From positions 1,266,001 to 1,330,000 of the forward strand of contig NZ_AP024849.1 in assembly GCF_019977655.1 (NCBI RefSeq): a DNA stretch of 64,000 bases, in the 5' to 3' direction. The translations under genes and the position numbers were made by a program. The notes under the pieces were generated by a model. That model made no database searches and was not told where the DNA came from. It saw only the letters and a list, made by a program, of their open reading frames with translations. Of the stretch, positions 16,205 to 25,534 are shown piece after piece (the stretch's first letter is position 1; every line of letters begins with the position of its first letter). The stretch comes from Clostridium gelidum. GTDB taxonomy: Bacteria; Bacillota; Clostridia; Clostridiales; Clostridiaceae.

Positions 16205-16873
16205 TTATTTTGATAGCTCTAATTGATTAATAAATAATGCTAATTCTGTTCTACTGGTTAATTCTAATTTCTCAAATATTTTTGTTAAATAATTTTTTAC
16301 AGTACCTTCTGTTAGAAATAGGATATTACAAATATCTTTATTACTCTTACCTTGAGCTACGAGTCTTGCAACATCAATTTCTCTTTGAGTAAGCATTTCT
16401 AATTTCTTTTTATATTCATTGAGTTGATTAGGAGTTTGTCTATCATTAGCAATTGAATTATAGGCTCTGACTATTTTTGCTGTTACTTCGGGATCAAGAA
16501 GCATATTTCCATTATAGGCTGTTTTTATAGCTTTGATTATATAGTCAGAACCAGCATCTTTTAATATATATCCATCAACGCCATTTTTAATTCCTTCAAA
16601 TATATATTCATCTTCGTTAAAGGTAGTTAATATTATTACCTTTATATCTTTATATTTTTCCTTAACAATCTTAGCAGCTTCAACGCCATCCATTATTGGC
16701 ATTCTAACATCCATAAGAATTACATCGGGAAGTTGTCCAGTGCTTAGAAGTTCTAATAATTGTCTTCCATTTTCAGCTTCTTTTATAATATTTATTTCCT
16801 CATCTAAGCTTAAAATCATTTTTATCCCTTCTCGTACAATTAATTGATCATCAACTAATATAACATTTATCAT
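16205..16873 (-). CDS. NarL/LuxR-family response regulator
   Basis: The 222-residue protein has a receiver domain with the phospho-acceptor Asp55 in ILMDVRMPIMDG and a C-terminal LuxR helix-turn-helix (LTQREIDVARLVAQGKSNKD, then LTEGTVKNYLTKIFEKL). It lies 23 bases downstream of a HisKA_3 sensor kinase, its certain partner. The pair is transcribed away from the first RND pump operon. An 18-bp palindromic site in the intervening region (18117-18134) is a likely binding site for this regulator, suggesting control of the pump. Confidence 0.95.
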   Translation of the reverse strand: MINVILVDDQLIVREGIKMILSLDEEINIIKEAENGRQLLELLSTGQLPDVILMDVRMPIMDGVEAAKIVKEKYKDIKVIILTTFNEDEYIFEGIKNGVDGYILKDAGSDYIIKAIKTAYNGNMLLDPEVTAKIVRAYNSIANDRQTPNQLNEYKKKLEMLTQREIDVARLVAQGKSNKDICNILFLTEGTVKNYLTKIFEKLELTSRTELALFINQLELSK

Positions 16874-16896
16874 AGTTTATATTTACCCCATTTCAT

Positions 16897-18066
16897 TTAT
16901 ATTGTAATTAATACTTTTATACCAAAGCCTAAATCATTATGACTAAAGTAGTATGTTGTACCTCCTAATGAATGTATTCTGTTTTCAATTCCATTCAATC
17001 CGTTTGATTTAACAATATTGTTACAGCCCTTTCCATTATCAGTAACAATAAATTCTACATTTTCATTAGAAGCTGTAATTTTAATATTAATTTCTGTTGC
17101 ATTACCGTGCTTTAGACTATTAGTTATACATTCTTGTATTGTTTTATATATTGAAGTATTAACAATTGAACTTAAGTCATTAATACTTCTATTTTTAGTA
17201 TAAGTAATTTTAAGATTACTAACTAAATAAAAATTGTTAATAAGTTTTTCTATTGAAGTATCAAGATCTACTATTTCAAGCTCTGAATTAAGAAGCGTAA
17301 CTGCTTTTCTAAGGTCATTAATACTTGATTTTGCTATTTTTTCAGATTGTTCTAATACTTCTTCTACCTTTTGAGGTTTTGTAATACATATCTTTTTAGC
17401 AAATTCTAAATGCATAGCGAGAGCCATTAAGGAATGGCCTAATGAATCATGAAGTTCCTGAGCAACTCTTGTCCTCTCTTTAGAAATAGTAACTTCTTCT
17501 ACTTCTAGTACATATTTTTGAAGTTTTATGTTTGATAACTTTAATTTTTCATTTAGCTGTTTTATTTCTTCTTTTTCTCTTTCAAGTTTCTTTAAGTTGT
17601 AAAGCATACCCGTTGTAGCTGAATAAGCTAATATTTGAATAACTAAATTAAATAAGAAATTTTCGCTGCCTGAAAGTATTCCATTAAAAATAGCAGCTGA
17701 AAAATATAGTAATGCATGTACTGATAGTAAAATCTTTAAAAATTTTTTTTCTAACTCCAAAATTTGAAATATGACACAGTACATATAAATAGTAGTACTT
17801 ACTCCAAGAATAAGGTATTGGAGTATTGACGCCGCACAAATATTAAATAATAGTGATATACAAATATATTTAGTTTCATTTTTTAATTTTACATTTCTTA
17901 TATAGCCATTAATAATCATTACAGCAATAAGACTTAACAGTGGAATCATTATTAATGGGCGATTATTATATTGAAAATAAATCTTGATAACTATTGTTAT
18001 TAACATTATAAGCATTAAGGCTGTACTATATTTTTTATGTTTTTCCATTTTATTAACATCACTCAT
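16897..18066 (-). CDS. Sensor histidine kinase (HisKA_3 type, NarL partner)
   Basis: The 389-residue protein has about six hydrophobic segments in its first 150 residues with little extracellular sequence, like DesK/LiaS-type membrane sensors. A coiled coil follows, then the phospho-acceptor region ERTRVAQELHDSLGHSLMAL and a HATPase_c domain with DNGKGCNN and GLNGIENRIHSLGG. The start could also be the second Met seven codons in; neither has a strong ribosome binding site. It phosphorylates the adjacent NarL-type regulator, probably in response to membrane perturbation. Confidence 0.92.
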   Translation of the reverse strand: MSDVNKMEKHKKYSTALMLIMLITIVIKIYFQYNNRPLIMIPLLSLIAVMIINGYIRNVKLKNETKYICISLLFNICAASILQYLILGVSTTIYMYCVIFQILELEKKFLKILLSVHALLYFSAAIFNGILSGSENFLFNLVIQILAYSATTGMLYNLKKLEREKEEIKQLNEKLKLSNIKLQKYVLEVEEVTISKERTRVAQELHDSLGHSLMALAMHLEFAKKICITKPQKVEEVLEQSEKIAKSSINDLRKAVTLLNSELEIVDLDTSIEKLINNFYLVSNLKITYTKNRSINDLSSIVNTSIYKTIQECITNSLKHGNATEINIKITASNENVEFIVTDNGKGCNNIVKSNGLNGIENRIHSLGGTTYYFSHNDLGFGIKVLITI

Positions 18067-18116
18067 TTCAATACAGATATTTTATTTATATTATATCATC
18101 GTTTCCATATAGAAGT

Positions 18117-18134
18117 ATGTGACTAAAGTCATAT
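18117..18134. promoter_or_regulatory. Palindromic operator between the NarL-type system and RND operon 1
   Basis: ATGTGACTAAAGTCATAT is an inverted repeat (ATGTGACT / AGTCATAT, 7 of 8 matching) with a 2-base centre, similar in form to DesR/LiaR-type sites. A core-only repeat ACTAAAGT recurs at 18146-18153, centred 24 bases away. The position in the divergent intergenic region points to control of both operons. No obvious counterpart is seen upstream of RND operon 2. Confidence 0.55.
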
Positions 18135-18285
18135 GATGTTTAATAACTAAAGTAACTATGATTAACTATGATTTAAATATAAAATTTACTCATGGATAAA
18201 TTACCAAAATGTACTAGGAAAATATTCATAATTAACAATTAAATATAATTATAAAATTAAATATATTAAAAACTAGGGGGGAAAT

Positions 18286-19479
18286 ATGAAAAAAGTAAAA
18301 AAAATAGTTATATGTGCGGTTATTGTTATAGCAGTAATCGGTGCTATAGTAGTTAAAAATAAGATATCGTTAAATGCAAAAAGTACGAATGTTGTAGTTG
18401 CTGTTAGTAAGATGGCAGTTGAGGTACAAAATGTAAAAGCAGTAGAAAAAAATTCGAGTGATACATATAAAGCTAATTTAGAAGCATATCAACAAGGGAT
18501 TGTAAGCAGTAAAATATCAGGAAAGGTAGTTTCAGTAGCGTTTGAAAATGGACAATATGTAAATCAAGGAGATACATTAATTACATTAGATGACCAGGAT
18601 ATAAGAAATAATATAAAAACTTCACAAGCTCAGTTACAAACATATCAAGCTCAATTAAATTCATCACAAGTGGCTATGGAAAAACTAAAAGTTAATTTGG
18701 ATGATGCTAAGCGCAATTATGATAGGCAAAAAATTCTTTTTGAAAAAAAAGCTATAGCACAAACAGATTTTGAAGTTGCAGAGAAAACTGTAAATACAGC
18801 TCAAGCTGATTATGATTCAGGAAATGCAAGTATTCAAACAGCTCAAGCAAATATATCAACACAAAATGTAAGTATAGCAAATTTACAAGATTCATTGAAT
18901 AATACAATTATTAAGGCGCCTATAGGTGGAGCAATAAGTGATAAAGCTGTCAATATAGGACAAATGGCATCTCAAGGTACAGCACTTGCAAAGGTTAATG
19001 ATATATCGTCTGTATATGCAACAATACAAATACCGCAAGATAAAATAAGCACTGTAAAAATAGGACAAGCAGCAACAATTACTGTTGAGGGAAGCGATAA
19101 AACATACGATGGAGTTATGCAAAATATAGATTTGTCAGCGGATGCCACAGCTAGAGTTTTTAATTGCAAAATTAAAATAGATAATATTGATAAAACATTA
19201 TATCCAGGTGTTTATGCAAAAGCAGAACTTATAAGCTTAGAAAAAACTCAAGTGATTTCTGTACCAATAAATGCTTTAGTTGGAAATGAAGGTGACTATT
19301 CTGTATTCATAAATGATGATGGAACGGCTAAAAAACAAAAAGTTACAATTGGAGAAACTGATGAAAATAATGTAGAAATAACATCTGGTATAAAAGATGG
19401 CGATGAAATAATCTGTACAAACACGAGTACACTGCAAGATGGTGCTGAAGTAGAAGCAGTTTCGGCATTGGAGGGATAA
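18286..19479 (+). CDS. RND efflux membrane fusion protein (HlyD/AcrA family), copy 1
   Basis: The 397-residue protein has an N-terminal membrane anchor (about residues 5-25). A biotinyl-lipoyl-like half follows (QQGIVSSKISGKVVSVAFEN), then a long alpha-helical hairpin with many Gln and Ala residues (about 105-205), the returning lipoyl half (NTIIKAPIGGAISDKAVNIG) and beta-barrel/membrane-proximal domains. Adaptors of this class link an RND pump to a TolC duct. It is three bases upstream of the pump gene and paralogous to 27605-28822. GGGGGG precedes the ATG. Confidence 0.93.
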   Translation: MKKVKKIVICAVIVIAVIGAIVVKNKISLNAKSTNVVVAVSKMAVEVQNVKAVEKNSSDTYKANLEAYQQGIVSSKISGKVVSVAFENGQYVNQGDTLITLDDQDIRNNIKTSQAQLQTYQAQLNSSQVAMEKLKVNLDDAKRNYDRQKILFEKKAIAQTDFEVAEKTVNTAQADYDSGNASIQTAQANISTQNVSIANLQDSLNNTIIKAPIGGAISDKAVNIGQMASQGTALAKVNDISSVYATIQIPQDKISTVKIGQAATITVEGSDKTYDGVMQNIDLSADATARVFNCKIKIDNIDKTLYPGVYAKAELISLEKTQVISVPINALVGNEGDYSVFINDDGTAKKQKVTIGETDENNVEITSGIKDGDEIICTNTSTLQDGAEVEAVSALEG

Positions 19480-19482
19480 TAA

Positions 19483-22400
19483 ATGAATATAGCAAATATT
19501 AGTATTAAAAAACCTGTATTTATAACAGTAATAATGATTGCCCTTACTATTTTAGGTTATACTAGCTATCAAAAACTAGTACTTAATGAAATGCCAAATG
19601 TGGATATGCCTTATGTTTCAGTTATGGTTACAGAGCCAGGAGCAACAGCTGAACAAATTGAATCAAAAGTAACAAAAAAAATAGAAGATTCAGTAGGGAA
19701 GATTTCTGGAATTGAGACTATAACTTCTACTGTAAACGAAGGTTATTCCCAAACTACTATAGCTTTTGATTTAAGTAAAAATGGCGATGTTGCAGCACAA
19801 GAAGTTAGAGATAAAATTTCAAATGTTAGAGGAGAATTGCCAACGGATGTTAATGATCCAGTTATCTCTAAGTTTGATATGTCAGCTTCATCAATTTTAT
19901 CTATTGCTGTTTATGGCTCAGATGACACTCAAAAAATGACGGATTTTATAGATAATACTTTAAATAAAAAGTTATATACAGTATCTGGTGTTGGTTCAGT
20001 AGATGTATCTGGTGAGGATACACGAGAAATTCATATAAAACTTGATAACAACAAGTTATTATCTTATGGTTTAGCGCCAAGTGATGTTGTAAACAGCATA
20101 AAAAAAGATAATATCGATCAATCAACCGGAAAGGTTGTTGATGAAAATAATGAAATTTCTATTACTACAAATAGTAAGATAAAAAAAGTAGAAGACTTTA
20201 AAAATATCTTAGTAGCTAAAAAGAATAATGCAGAAATTAGAGTAAAAGATGTTGCAAAAATTGAAAATGGACTTGAGGAGAAAAGCAGTATTGCATACTA
20301 TCAAGGAAATCAAGCAATTGGTATTGATATAGTTAAGCAATCTGGTGCTAATACTGTTGAAGTAGCAAAAAATGTTAAGACAATAGTAAATGAAATTAAA
20401 TCTTCTCTGCCAGAAGGTGTACAGGTTGATATTGTTAGTGATAATTCTACATCAATAGAAGATAGTGTTAATGATGTTATGAAAACTATTGTTGAAGGGT
20501 GTATATTAGCAGTTATTATAGTATTTTTGTTCTTAAATGAATGGGAAAGTACACTTATAAGTGGAATATCTCTTCCAATTTCAATTATAAGTACTTTTAT
20601 ATGTATGAAACAGATGAACTTTTCATTAAACTCAATGTCATTAATGGCACTATCACTGTCCGTAGGGCTTTTAGTAGATGATGCTATAGTTGTTATAGAA
20701 AATATTGTACGGCATATGCATATGGGTAAATCTCCAATACAAGCAGCACAGGATGCTACATCAGAAATTGGATTTGCAGTAATAGCAACAACTTCAGCTG
20801 TTATATCAGTATTTTTCCCTATAGCAATGGTAGAGGGGATGATAGGAAAATATACAATTGAATTTGCACTTACAGTTGTATTTAGCATGTTAGTCTCACT
20901 TATTGTATCATTTACCCTTGTACCTATGATGTCAGCAAAAATGCTTAAGCCAGGGAAAAAAGAAAGTAAAACATTTATTGGTAAATTTTTTAAGTGGTTT
21001 AATGAGAAATTTGATATTTTTGCTGAAAAATATTCACAGTTATTAGTTTTAAGTCTTAATAAAAGATTGCTAGTTTTAGGTATTTGTGCAGCTATGTTTG
21101 TAGGAAGCATTGGACTCGGTACATCACTAGGATTTGAATCACAGGTTGCAACTGATAATGGTCAGGTTAGTGTTAGTGCTACATTTGATTCAGGGATAAC
21201 ACTAGATACTGCTACGCAAAAAACTAAGCAGCTTGAAGATGTTATTAGTAAATATCCGGAAGTAAAGTTTATGTATTCCACAGTGAAAAAAGCTAGTACA
21301 TCAATTAAAATTCAGCTGGTGGATAAAAGTGAGCGTAAGGAAAAATCAAAAGCAATAGCAGAAAAGCTTAGAGGAGATTTGCAAGGTATTTCCGGAGTTC
21401 AAGTTACAGTAGCTGCTGCATCAGGAGCCGGTGGAGCTTCAAAAGATGTAGCTTACAATATTGTTGGAGATGATAGATCAAAGCTTCAAACCTTTGCAAA
21501 TAAGATAGCAGAGGAGATGTCTAAAGATCCTAATGCAAGAGATGTTGGTACAAACAGTAAATCTGGTACACCACAAGTAAGGATTGAGGTGGATCGTGAT
21601 AAAGCAGCAGATTTAGGTGTTAGTAGTTCAGATGTTGCAAGTATGTTGTCAACATTATTTAATGGTTCATCTGTAAGTAAGTATGATGGCGGAACAGATA
21701 GATATGATGTAAAAGTATCTATAGATGATAACGAATGTAAAAGCCTTAATGATCTTGATAATATTTATGTTTTAGGAACAAAAAATCAACAAGTTCCTTT
21801 AAGTCAAGTAACTAAAAAAGTTATTGAAACAACTTCTTCATCGCTGCATAGATATAATAAGCAGCCACAAGTTGAAGTTTCTGCTAATGTTATAGGGGTA
21901 TCTTCAGGTACTTTCGAAAGTAATTATAAGGCAAAGATTCAAAGCGAACTGCCAGATGGAGTTTCATTATCTATTGGAGGAATCAGTGGAATGATGGCAA
22001 AAGGTATGCAGAGTTTAATTCAAGCTATATTTCTATCAATACTTTTCTTGTATTTAGTTATGGCAGCACAATTTGAAAGTTTTATTGATCCAATTTCTAT
22101 AATGTTTGCACTGCCACTTGCAATTATTGGAGCTGTACTTGGATTATTTGTTTTTGGAAGCGCTATAAGTATGATATGTATGATAGGTATTATTATGCTT
22201 ATGGGTCTAGTTGCTAAAAATGGGATTCTGCTTATTGACTCTGCAAAGGAAAAAATGAAAGAAGGTATTCCTATAAAGGAAGCTTTGAGAGAAGCAGGAC
22301 TTGTAAGATTACGTCCAATAGTAATGACTACTTTGGCTATGATATTTGGTATGATTCCAGCCGCTGTAGCTACAGGAGCAGGTTCGGAATCCCGTGCACC

Positions 22401-22569
22401 TATGTCACAGGCAATAATTGGTGGATTAATTACATCCTCAATTTTAACTTTGTTCGTAGTACCGATTGCATATACAATACTTGATGATTTGAAAAATAAG
22501 TTTGGAAAATTGGTTCATAAAAAGTCAGTAAAAATTGATGATGATGAAGAATCAAATTTAAATTTATAG
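19483..22569 (+). CDS. RND-family (AcrB/HAE1-like) efflux pump, copy 1
   Basis: At 1028 residues it has full family length, with 12 transmembrane helices and two large external loops. The proton-relay pair Asp399-Asp400 in GLLVDDAIVVIENI and Lys912 in VAKNGILL are present, so it should be an active proton-driven antiporter. It belongs with the HAE1 group that in Gram-negatives takes drugs from the periplasm or membrane. It sits in an operon after its adaptor. A terminator-like hairpin separates it from the TolC-family gene. Confidence 0.95.
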   Translation: MNIANISIKKPVFITVIMIALTILGYTSYQKLVLNEMPNVDMPYVSVMVTEPGATAEQIESKVTKKIEDSVGKISGIETITSTVNEGYSQTTIAFDLSKNGDVAAQEVRDKISNVRGELPTDVNDPVISKFDMSASSILSIAVYGSDDTQKMTDFIDNTLNKKLYTVSGVGSVDVSGEDTREIHIKLDNNKLLSYGLAPSDVVNSIKKDNIDQSTGKVVDENNEISITTNSKIKKVEDFKNILVAKKNNAEIRVKDVAKIENGLEEKSSIAYYQGNQAIGIDIVKQSGANTVEVAKNVKTIVNEIKSSLPEGVQVDIVSDNSTSIEDSVNDVMKTIVEGCILAVIIVFLFLNEWESTLISGISLPISIISTFICMKQMNFSLNSMSLMALSLSVGLLVDDAIVVIENIVRHMHMGKSPIQAAQDATSEIGFAVIATTSAVISVFFPIAMVEGMIGKYTIEFALTVVFSMLVSLIVSFTLVPMMSAKMLKPGKKESKTFIGKFFKWFNEKFDIFAEKYSQLLVLSLNKRLLVLGICAAMFVGSIGLGTSLGFESQVATDNGQVSVSATFDSGITLDTATQKTKQLEDVISKYPEVKFMYSTVKKASTSIKIQLVDKSERKEKSKAIAEKLRGDLQGISGVQVTVAAASGAGGASKDVAYNIVGDDRSKLQTFANKIAEEMSKDPNARDVGTNSKSGTPQVRIEVDRDKAADLGVSSSDVASMLSTLFNGSSVSKYDGGTDRYDVKVSIDDNECKSLNDLDNIYVLGTKNQQVPLSQVTKKVIETTSSSLHRYNKQPQVEVSANVIGVSSGTFESNYKAKIQSELPDGVSLSIGGISGMMAKGMQSLIQAIFLSILFLYLVMAAQFESFIDPISIMFALPLAIIGAVLGLFVFGSAISMICMIGIIMLMGLVAKNGILLIDSAKEKMKEGIPIKEALREAGLVRLRPIVMTTLAMIFGMIPAAVATGAGSESRAPMSQAIIGGLITSSILTLFVVPIAYTILDDLKNKFGKLVHKKSVKIDDDEESNLNL

Positions 22570-22587
22570 AGCTTATGAAATTTTAAA

Positions 22588-22624
22588 GAGACTATACTAA
22601 AATTAAATTTTAGATAGTCCCTTT
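22588..22624 (+). terminator. Hairpin between RND pump 1 and the TolC-family gene
   Basis: GAGACTATACTAAAATT pairs imperfectly with ATTTTAGATAGTCC, followed by CTTT. The same hairpin is kept in copy 2 (31939-31974), which suggests a functional attenuator or partial terminator within the unit. Confidence 0.65.
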
Positions 22625-22725
22625 CAATTCACAATGGATAATTAACAATTTGGAATTTAAATTATAATTATATGTTATGAAGATGAATATTTGTCAGGTT
22701 AAATTTAATGAAGAGGAGAATTTAA

Positions 22726-24030
22726 ATGAAAAAGAATATAAATAAGATTGTTGCAATTGCTATTGGGATTAGTATTATGAGTGGAAGCATTATTCCAGTA
22801 TTTGCAGCAGATACTATAAAAAGCACTTCTACGGCAACTACCAATGTGCAAACAAATAATATACAAGCACAAACAAATCAAAAAGCTGTTCTTACTTTAG
22901 ATGAGGCTATAAAGTCAGCAATTAGCATTAGTGATCCATTAAAACTTGATGAAAAGAAAATAAGTTATCAAAATAAAACTAATGATCTCAAGGAGAAACA
23001 AGATGACTTCAATGATGTTAGTGGGGACCAAGAAGATTTTAATGATGATACTAGAGATATTACTCTAAAAAAGCTAAAGCAACAAAGAGACTTTAATGAA
23101 GATAACTTAAGAAAAAAGGTTACTGATAAATATAATGAAATTGTTACAAGTCAAATAAATATAAGTAAGGCAGCTAAAGAATTAGAAGTTAAAAATAAAG
23201 GACTTGAGGATGATAAATCAAGGGAGAGTTTAGGGATGAGAAGATTAATTGATGTAAAATCAACTGAACTTGAAGTTCAAAACCTTCAAAATAAACAAAA
23301 AACAAATAAAAATAAACTTACTGATTTGGAATATAGTTTTAAAGTATTAACAGGCAAAGATGTAAATAAATATAGTTTGGAGCAAGATATTAAGTTTGAA
23401 CCATTAAAAATAGATAGTTCTATAGATGAATATTTAGATAATTCTATAGATTCTTATTTAAAATATACTGAACAATTAGTTAATCTTAATAAAGATTATT
23501 ATGATAAAGATTATGAGAAAGATAATGGAATAACTACAGATGATATGGAAACAGCAGAAAATAATGAGAAATCAGCTACTAAGCCTACGGAGCCATTAGC
23601 TACAGATCCTGATCCTAATGCGTATAAAAATTATACGGTTGCATTGAGTACCTATAATGCTACTAGGAATAAATATACAGGGATTTTAGCATCAAGATTA
23701 ACATATTTAAATACTAAGCTAACTAATTATCAAGACGAAATTAACCTAAATGAAAATAAGAAAAAATTTAAAGATAGCTTAAAAGGATATTGTACAGATC
23801 TCATTACTTCTGAAGACAAGATTGATTATTTAAAGAAAAATATAGAAATAACTAATGAGAACCTTAGTAACTCAAAACTTAAATATGATTTAGGAATGAT
23901 TACTGAGTCAGCTTATAATGATGAAGCTATAAAGAGTGAGCAGTCAGATCTTGACTTAAGAGCTGAAGTTATTAACTATAACAGCACAAAAGAAAAGATT
24001 CAAAAACCTTGGATTGCATTTTCAAATTAA
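22726..24030 (+). CDS. TolC-family protein, copy 1
   Basis: The 434-residue protein has a signal peptide (about residues 1-27, ending PVFAAD). Two rounds of the TolC-type helical pattern follow: LTLDEAIKSAISISDPLKLD at the first, long coiled-coil helices with LRKKVTDKYNEIVTSQ and ESLGMRRLIDVKSTELEVQN, then LSNSKLKYDLGMITESAYN in the second. In diderms TolC forms the outer-membrane exit duct, but this organism appears monoderm, so the coiled-coil part may act as a wall-spanning conduit. GAGGAGA precedes the ATG. It is strongly similar to 32071-33435. Confidence 0.85.
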   Translation: MKKNINKIVAIAIGISIMSGSIIPVFAADTIKSTSTATTNVQTNNIQAQTNQKAVLTLDEAIKSAISISDPLKLDEKKISYQNKTNDLKEKQDDFNDVSGDQEDFNDDTRDITLKKLKQQRDFNEDNLRKKVTDKYNEIVTSQINISKAAKELEVKNKGLEDDKSRESLGMRRLIDVKSTELEVQNLQNKQKTNKNKLTDLEYSFKVLTGKDVNKYSLEQDIKFEPLKIDSSIDEYLDNSIDSYLKYTEQLVNLNKDYYDKDYEKDNGITTDDMETAENNEKSATKPTEPLATDPDPNAYKNYTVALSTYNATRNKYTGILASRLTYLNTKLTNYQDEINLNENKKKFKDSLKGYCTDLITSEDKIDYLKKNIEITNENLSNSKLKYDLGMITESAYNDEAIKSEQSDLDLRAEVINYNSTKEKIQKPWIAFSN

Positions 24031-24081
24031 CAATATCACATAAAGATTATATAAAATTAATAATCTATGAGGAGGAAGATA

Positions 24082-25308
24082 ATGCATAAAAAGATTAAAA
24101 ATATAATTGCTGTGACTCTTATAATAGGAGCATTTTCATGTATATTGCCAGCTAATAGCTTTATCCCTGGAAATATTGAAGCTTATGCATCAACATATAA
24201 AAGTGCAAGTGAGGGAGAATTAAGTTCATTAACTATAAGAAGAAGTACAGGAAGTGAAATTGAATTACTTGATAGTTATTATGGTGATGAGGTGTCATTA
24301 AGTGCAAAAAAAGATTATTATGTAGAACTTACAGGTGCTGATGGGTTTGAAATATCTGCAGATGTTAAAGGAAGCGGATATGTAATTAAACAATTTACTT
24401 CTGCTGATAAGAAAGAAAAAGGAGAAGATGTTGGAGAATATATAAAAATTGATTCATCTTCTGAAAATATTTATTTAAGAACTTATAAAAATGACGATGC
24501 ATATAAAGAAGCTTATGATGACGATGATGTAACTGATTGTGAAAAAACATATGTGATTCATGTGAAAAAGCCAGCTATTAATTCTGAAGAAGAGGAAGAT
24601 ACAGACCATGCATATCTAAAAAGTATGTATTTAAGTGATGGAGATATTGATTTTTCAAAGAGTAAGTATTCTTATGATGTAAATGCTGACGAAAATGTTA
24701 AAGAAATAATTATCAGAGCAACGCCAGAAGATGATAATGATTTAGTTGAAATCAATGGTCAATCTGTAGAAGAAGATAATAACTACGAGAAGACAGTAAG
24801 CTTAGATAAAGGAAAGAATACCATAGAAGTATATGTTGAAAATAATGATGATAAAGAAACTTATACATTTGATGTATTCAGAGGTAAATTATCAGCTTCA
24901 ACTACTTCATCAACTCAAACAAGTACAAGCTCTACAGTAAATAATAATAATAATAATCTTGTTGTACAAAGTGATATAAAGAAGTTTAATGTATGGCAAA
25001 GCGTTGATGGAAAGTGGAAGTACATAGATGGTACTGGAGAAGTTCTAAAAGACAAATGGTGGTTCGATAAAAATACTGGAAAAGATTATTATCTTAATGA
25101 AGATGGATATAGGGCTACAGGATGGCTTTATATCAACAATAATTGGTACTATTTTAGTGAAAATGGAGAAATGAAAACTGGTTGGATTTCTTTAGATGGA
25201 AACTGGTATTACTTAAATAAAAGTGGAGTTATGCATACAGGCTGGTTACAAGACTCTGGTGGAAAGTGGTATTACTTAGACTTTGATGGAAAAATTATTA
25301 ATAAGTAA
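24082..25308 (+). CDS. Cell-wall-binding protein with cadherin-like sandwich domain, copy 1
   Basis: The 408-residue protein starts at the ATG after GAGGAGGAAGATA; an earlier in-frame ATG overlaps that site. It has a signal peptide (about residues 1-36), then a unique acidic region. A cadherin-like beta-sandwich follows (PF12733 type; LKSMYLSDGDIDFSKSKYSY to about residue 270), then a Ser/Thr/Asn linker and four or five CW_binding repeats (GWLYINNNWYYFSENGEM, then TGWISLDGNWYYLNKSG). It probably sits in the wall through the CW repeats. Its place after pump, adaptor and TolC homologue suggests an anchor or sleeve for the complex. Confidence 0.88.
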   Translation: MHKKIKNIIAVTLIIGAFSCILPANSFIPGNIEAYASTYKSASEGELSSLTIRRSTGSEIELLDSYYGDEVSLSAKKDYYVELTGADGFEISADVKGSGYVIKQFTSADKKEKGEDVGEYIKIDSSSENIYLRTYKNDDAYKEAYDDDDVTDCEKTYVIHVKKPAINSEEEEDTDHAYLKSMYLSDGDIDFSKSKYSYDVNADENVKEIIIRATPEDDNDLVEINGQSVEEDNNYEKTVSLDKGKNTIEVYVENNDDKETYTFDVFRGKLSASTTSSTQTSTSSTVNNNNNNLVVQSDIKKFNVWQSVDGKWKYIDGTGEVLKDKWWFDKNTGKDYYLNEDGYRATGWLYINNNWYYFSENGEMKTGWISLDGNWYYLNKSGVMHTGWLQDSGGKWYYLDFDGKIINK

Positions 25309-25325
25309 ATTTTTTAGGAGCCAGT

Positions 25326-25406
25326 TTAGTTGATAGAATGATATTGGCAGGAGTAGTTAAAAGACGTCCAGATGCAGAATATAGAATAAAATTTGGAAGT
25401 AATGTA
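25326..25406 (+). pseudogene. Remnant of a MarR-family regulator gene
   Basis: The reading LVDRMILAGVVKRRPDAEYR aligns with LVDKMALAGLVKRRADVEDR of the intact MarR gene at 34729-35199, and the preceding AGGAGCCAGTTT matches the region before that gene's start. Most of the gene has been deleted, leaving only the wing region. It shows that copy 1 of the unit once also ended with marR. Confidence 0.8.
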
Positions 25407-25502
25407 TAAATTTAAAATTTACTATGTTTTTGCATTTTAACTTGATGATATTGGCCCAGCCCCTGGGAGAACTAAAAAAAATAATAGATATTTATTTCAA
25501 TT

Positions 25503-25534
25503 TGAAAAATAGGGTTTGCTGAGCAAACCCTATT
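25503..25534 (-). terminator. Intrinsic terminator of the OmpR-type two-component operon
   Basis: AATAGGGTTTGC and GCAAACCCTATT are perfect 12-bp arms around a 3-base loop; in the minus direction they are followed by TTTTT. It abuts the kinase stop codon. The stretch 25407-25500 holds no gene. Confidence 0.9.

Noticed and set aside
20310..21110. 266-codon minus-strand open frame opposite RND pump 1
   Set aside because: It is the antisense shadow of conserved pump codons; it has no ribosome binding site and the matching shadow in copy 2 (29829-30488) differs in length, so it is not selected as a gene.
22627..22670. AATTAACAATT-like short repeats between pump and TolC-like genes (also near 18230 and 31990) as a CRISPR or regulatory array
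   Set aside because: They are short, degenerate and unevenly spaced AT-rich words common in clostridial intergenic DNA; no spacers or cas genes.
25440..25475. GC-rich palindrome CCCAGCCCCTGGG as an attachment site
   Set aside because: Stem of only five bases; no partner copy was noticed and no integrase is nearby.
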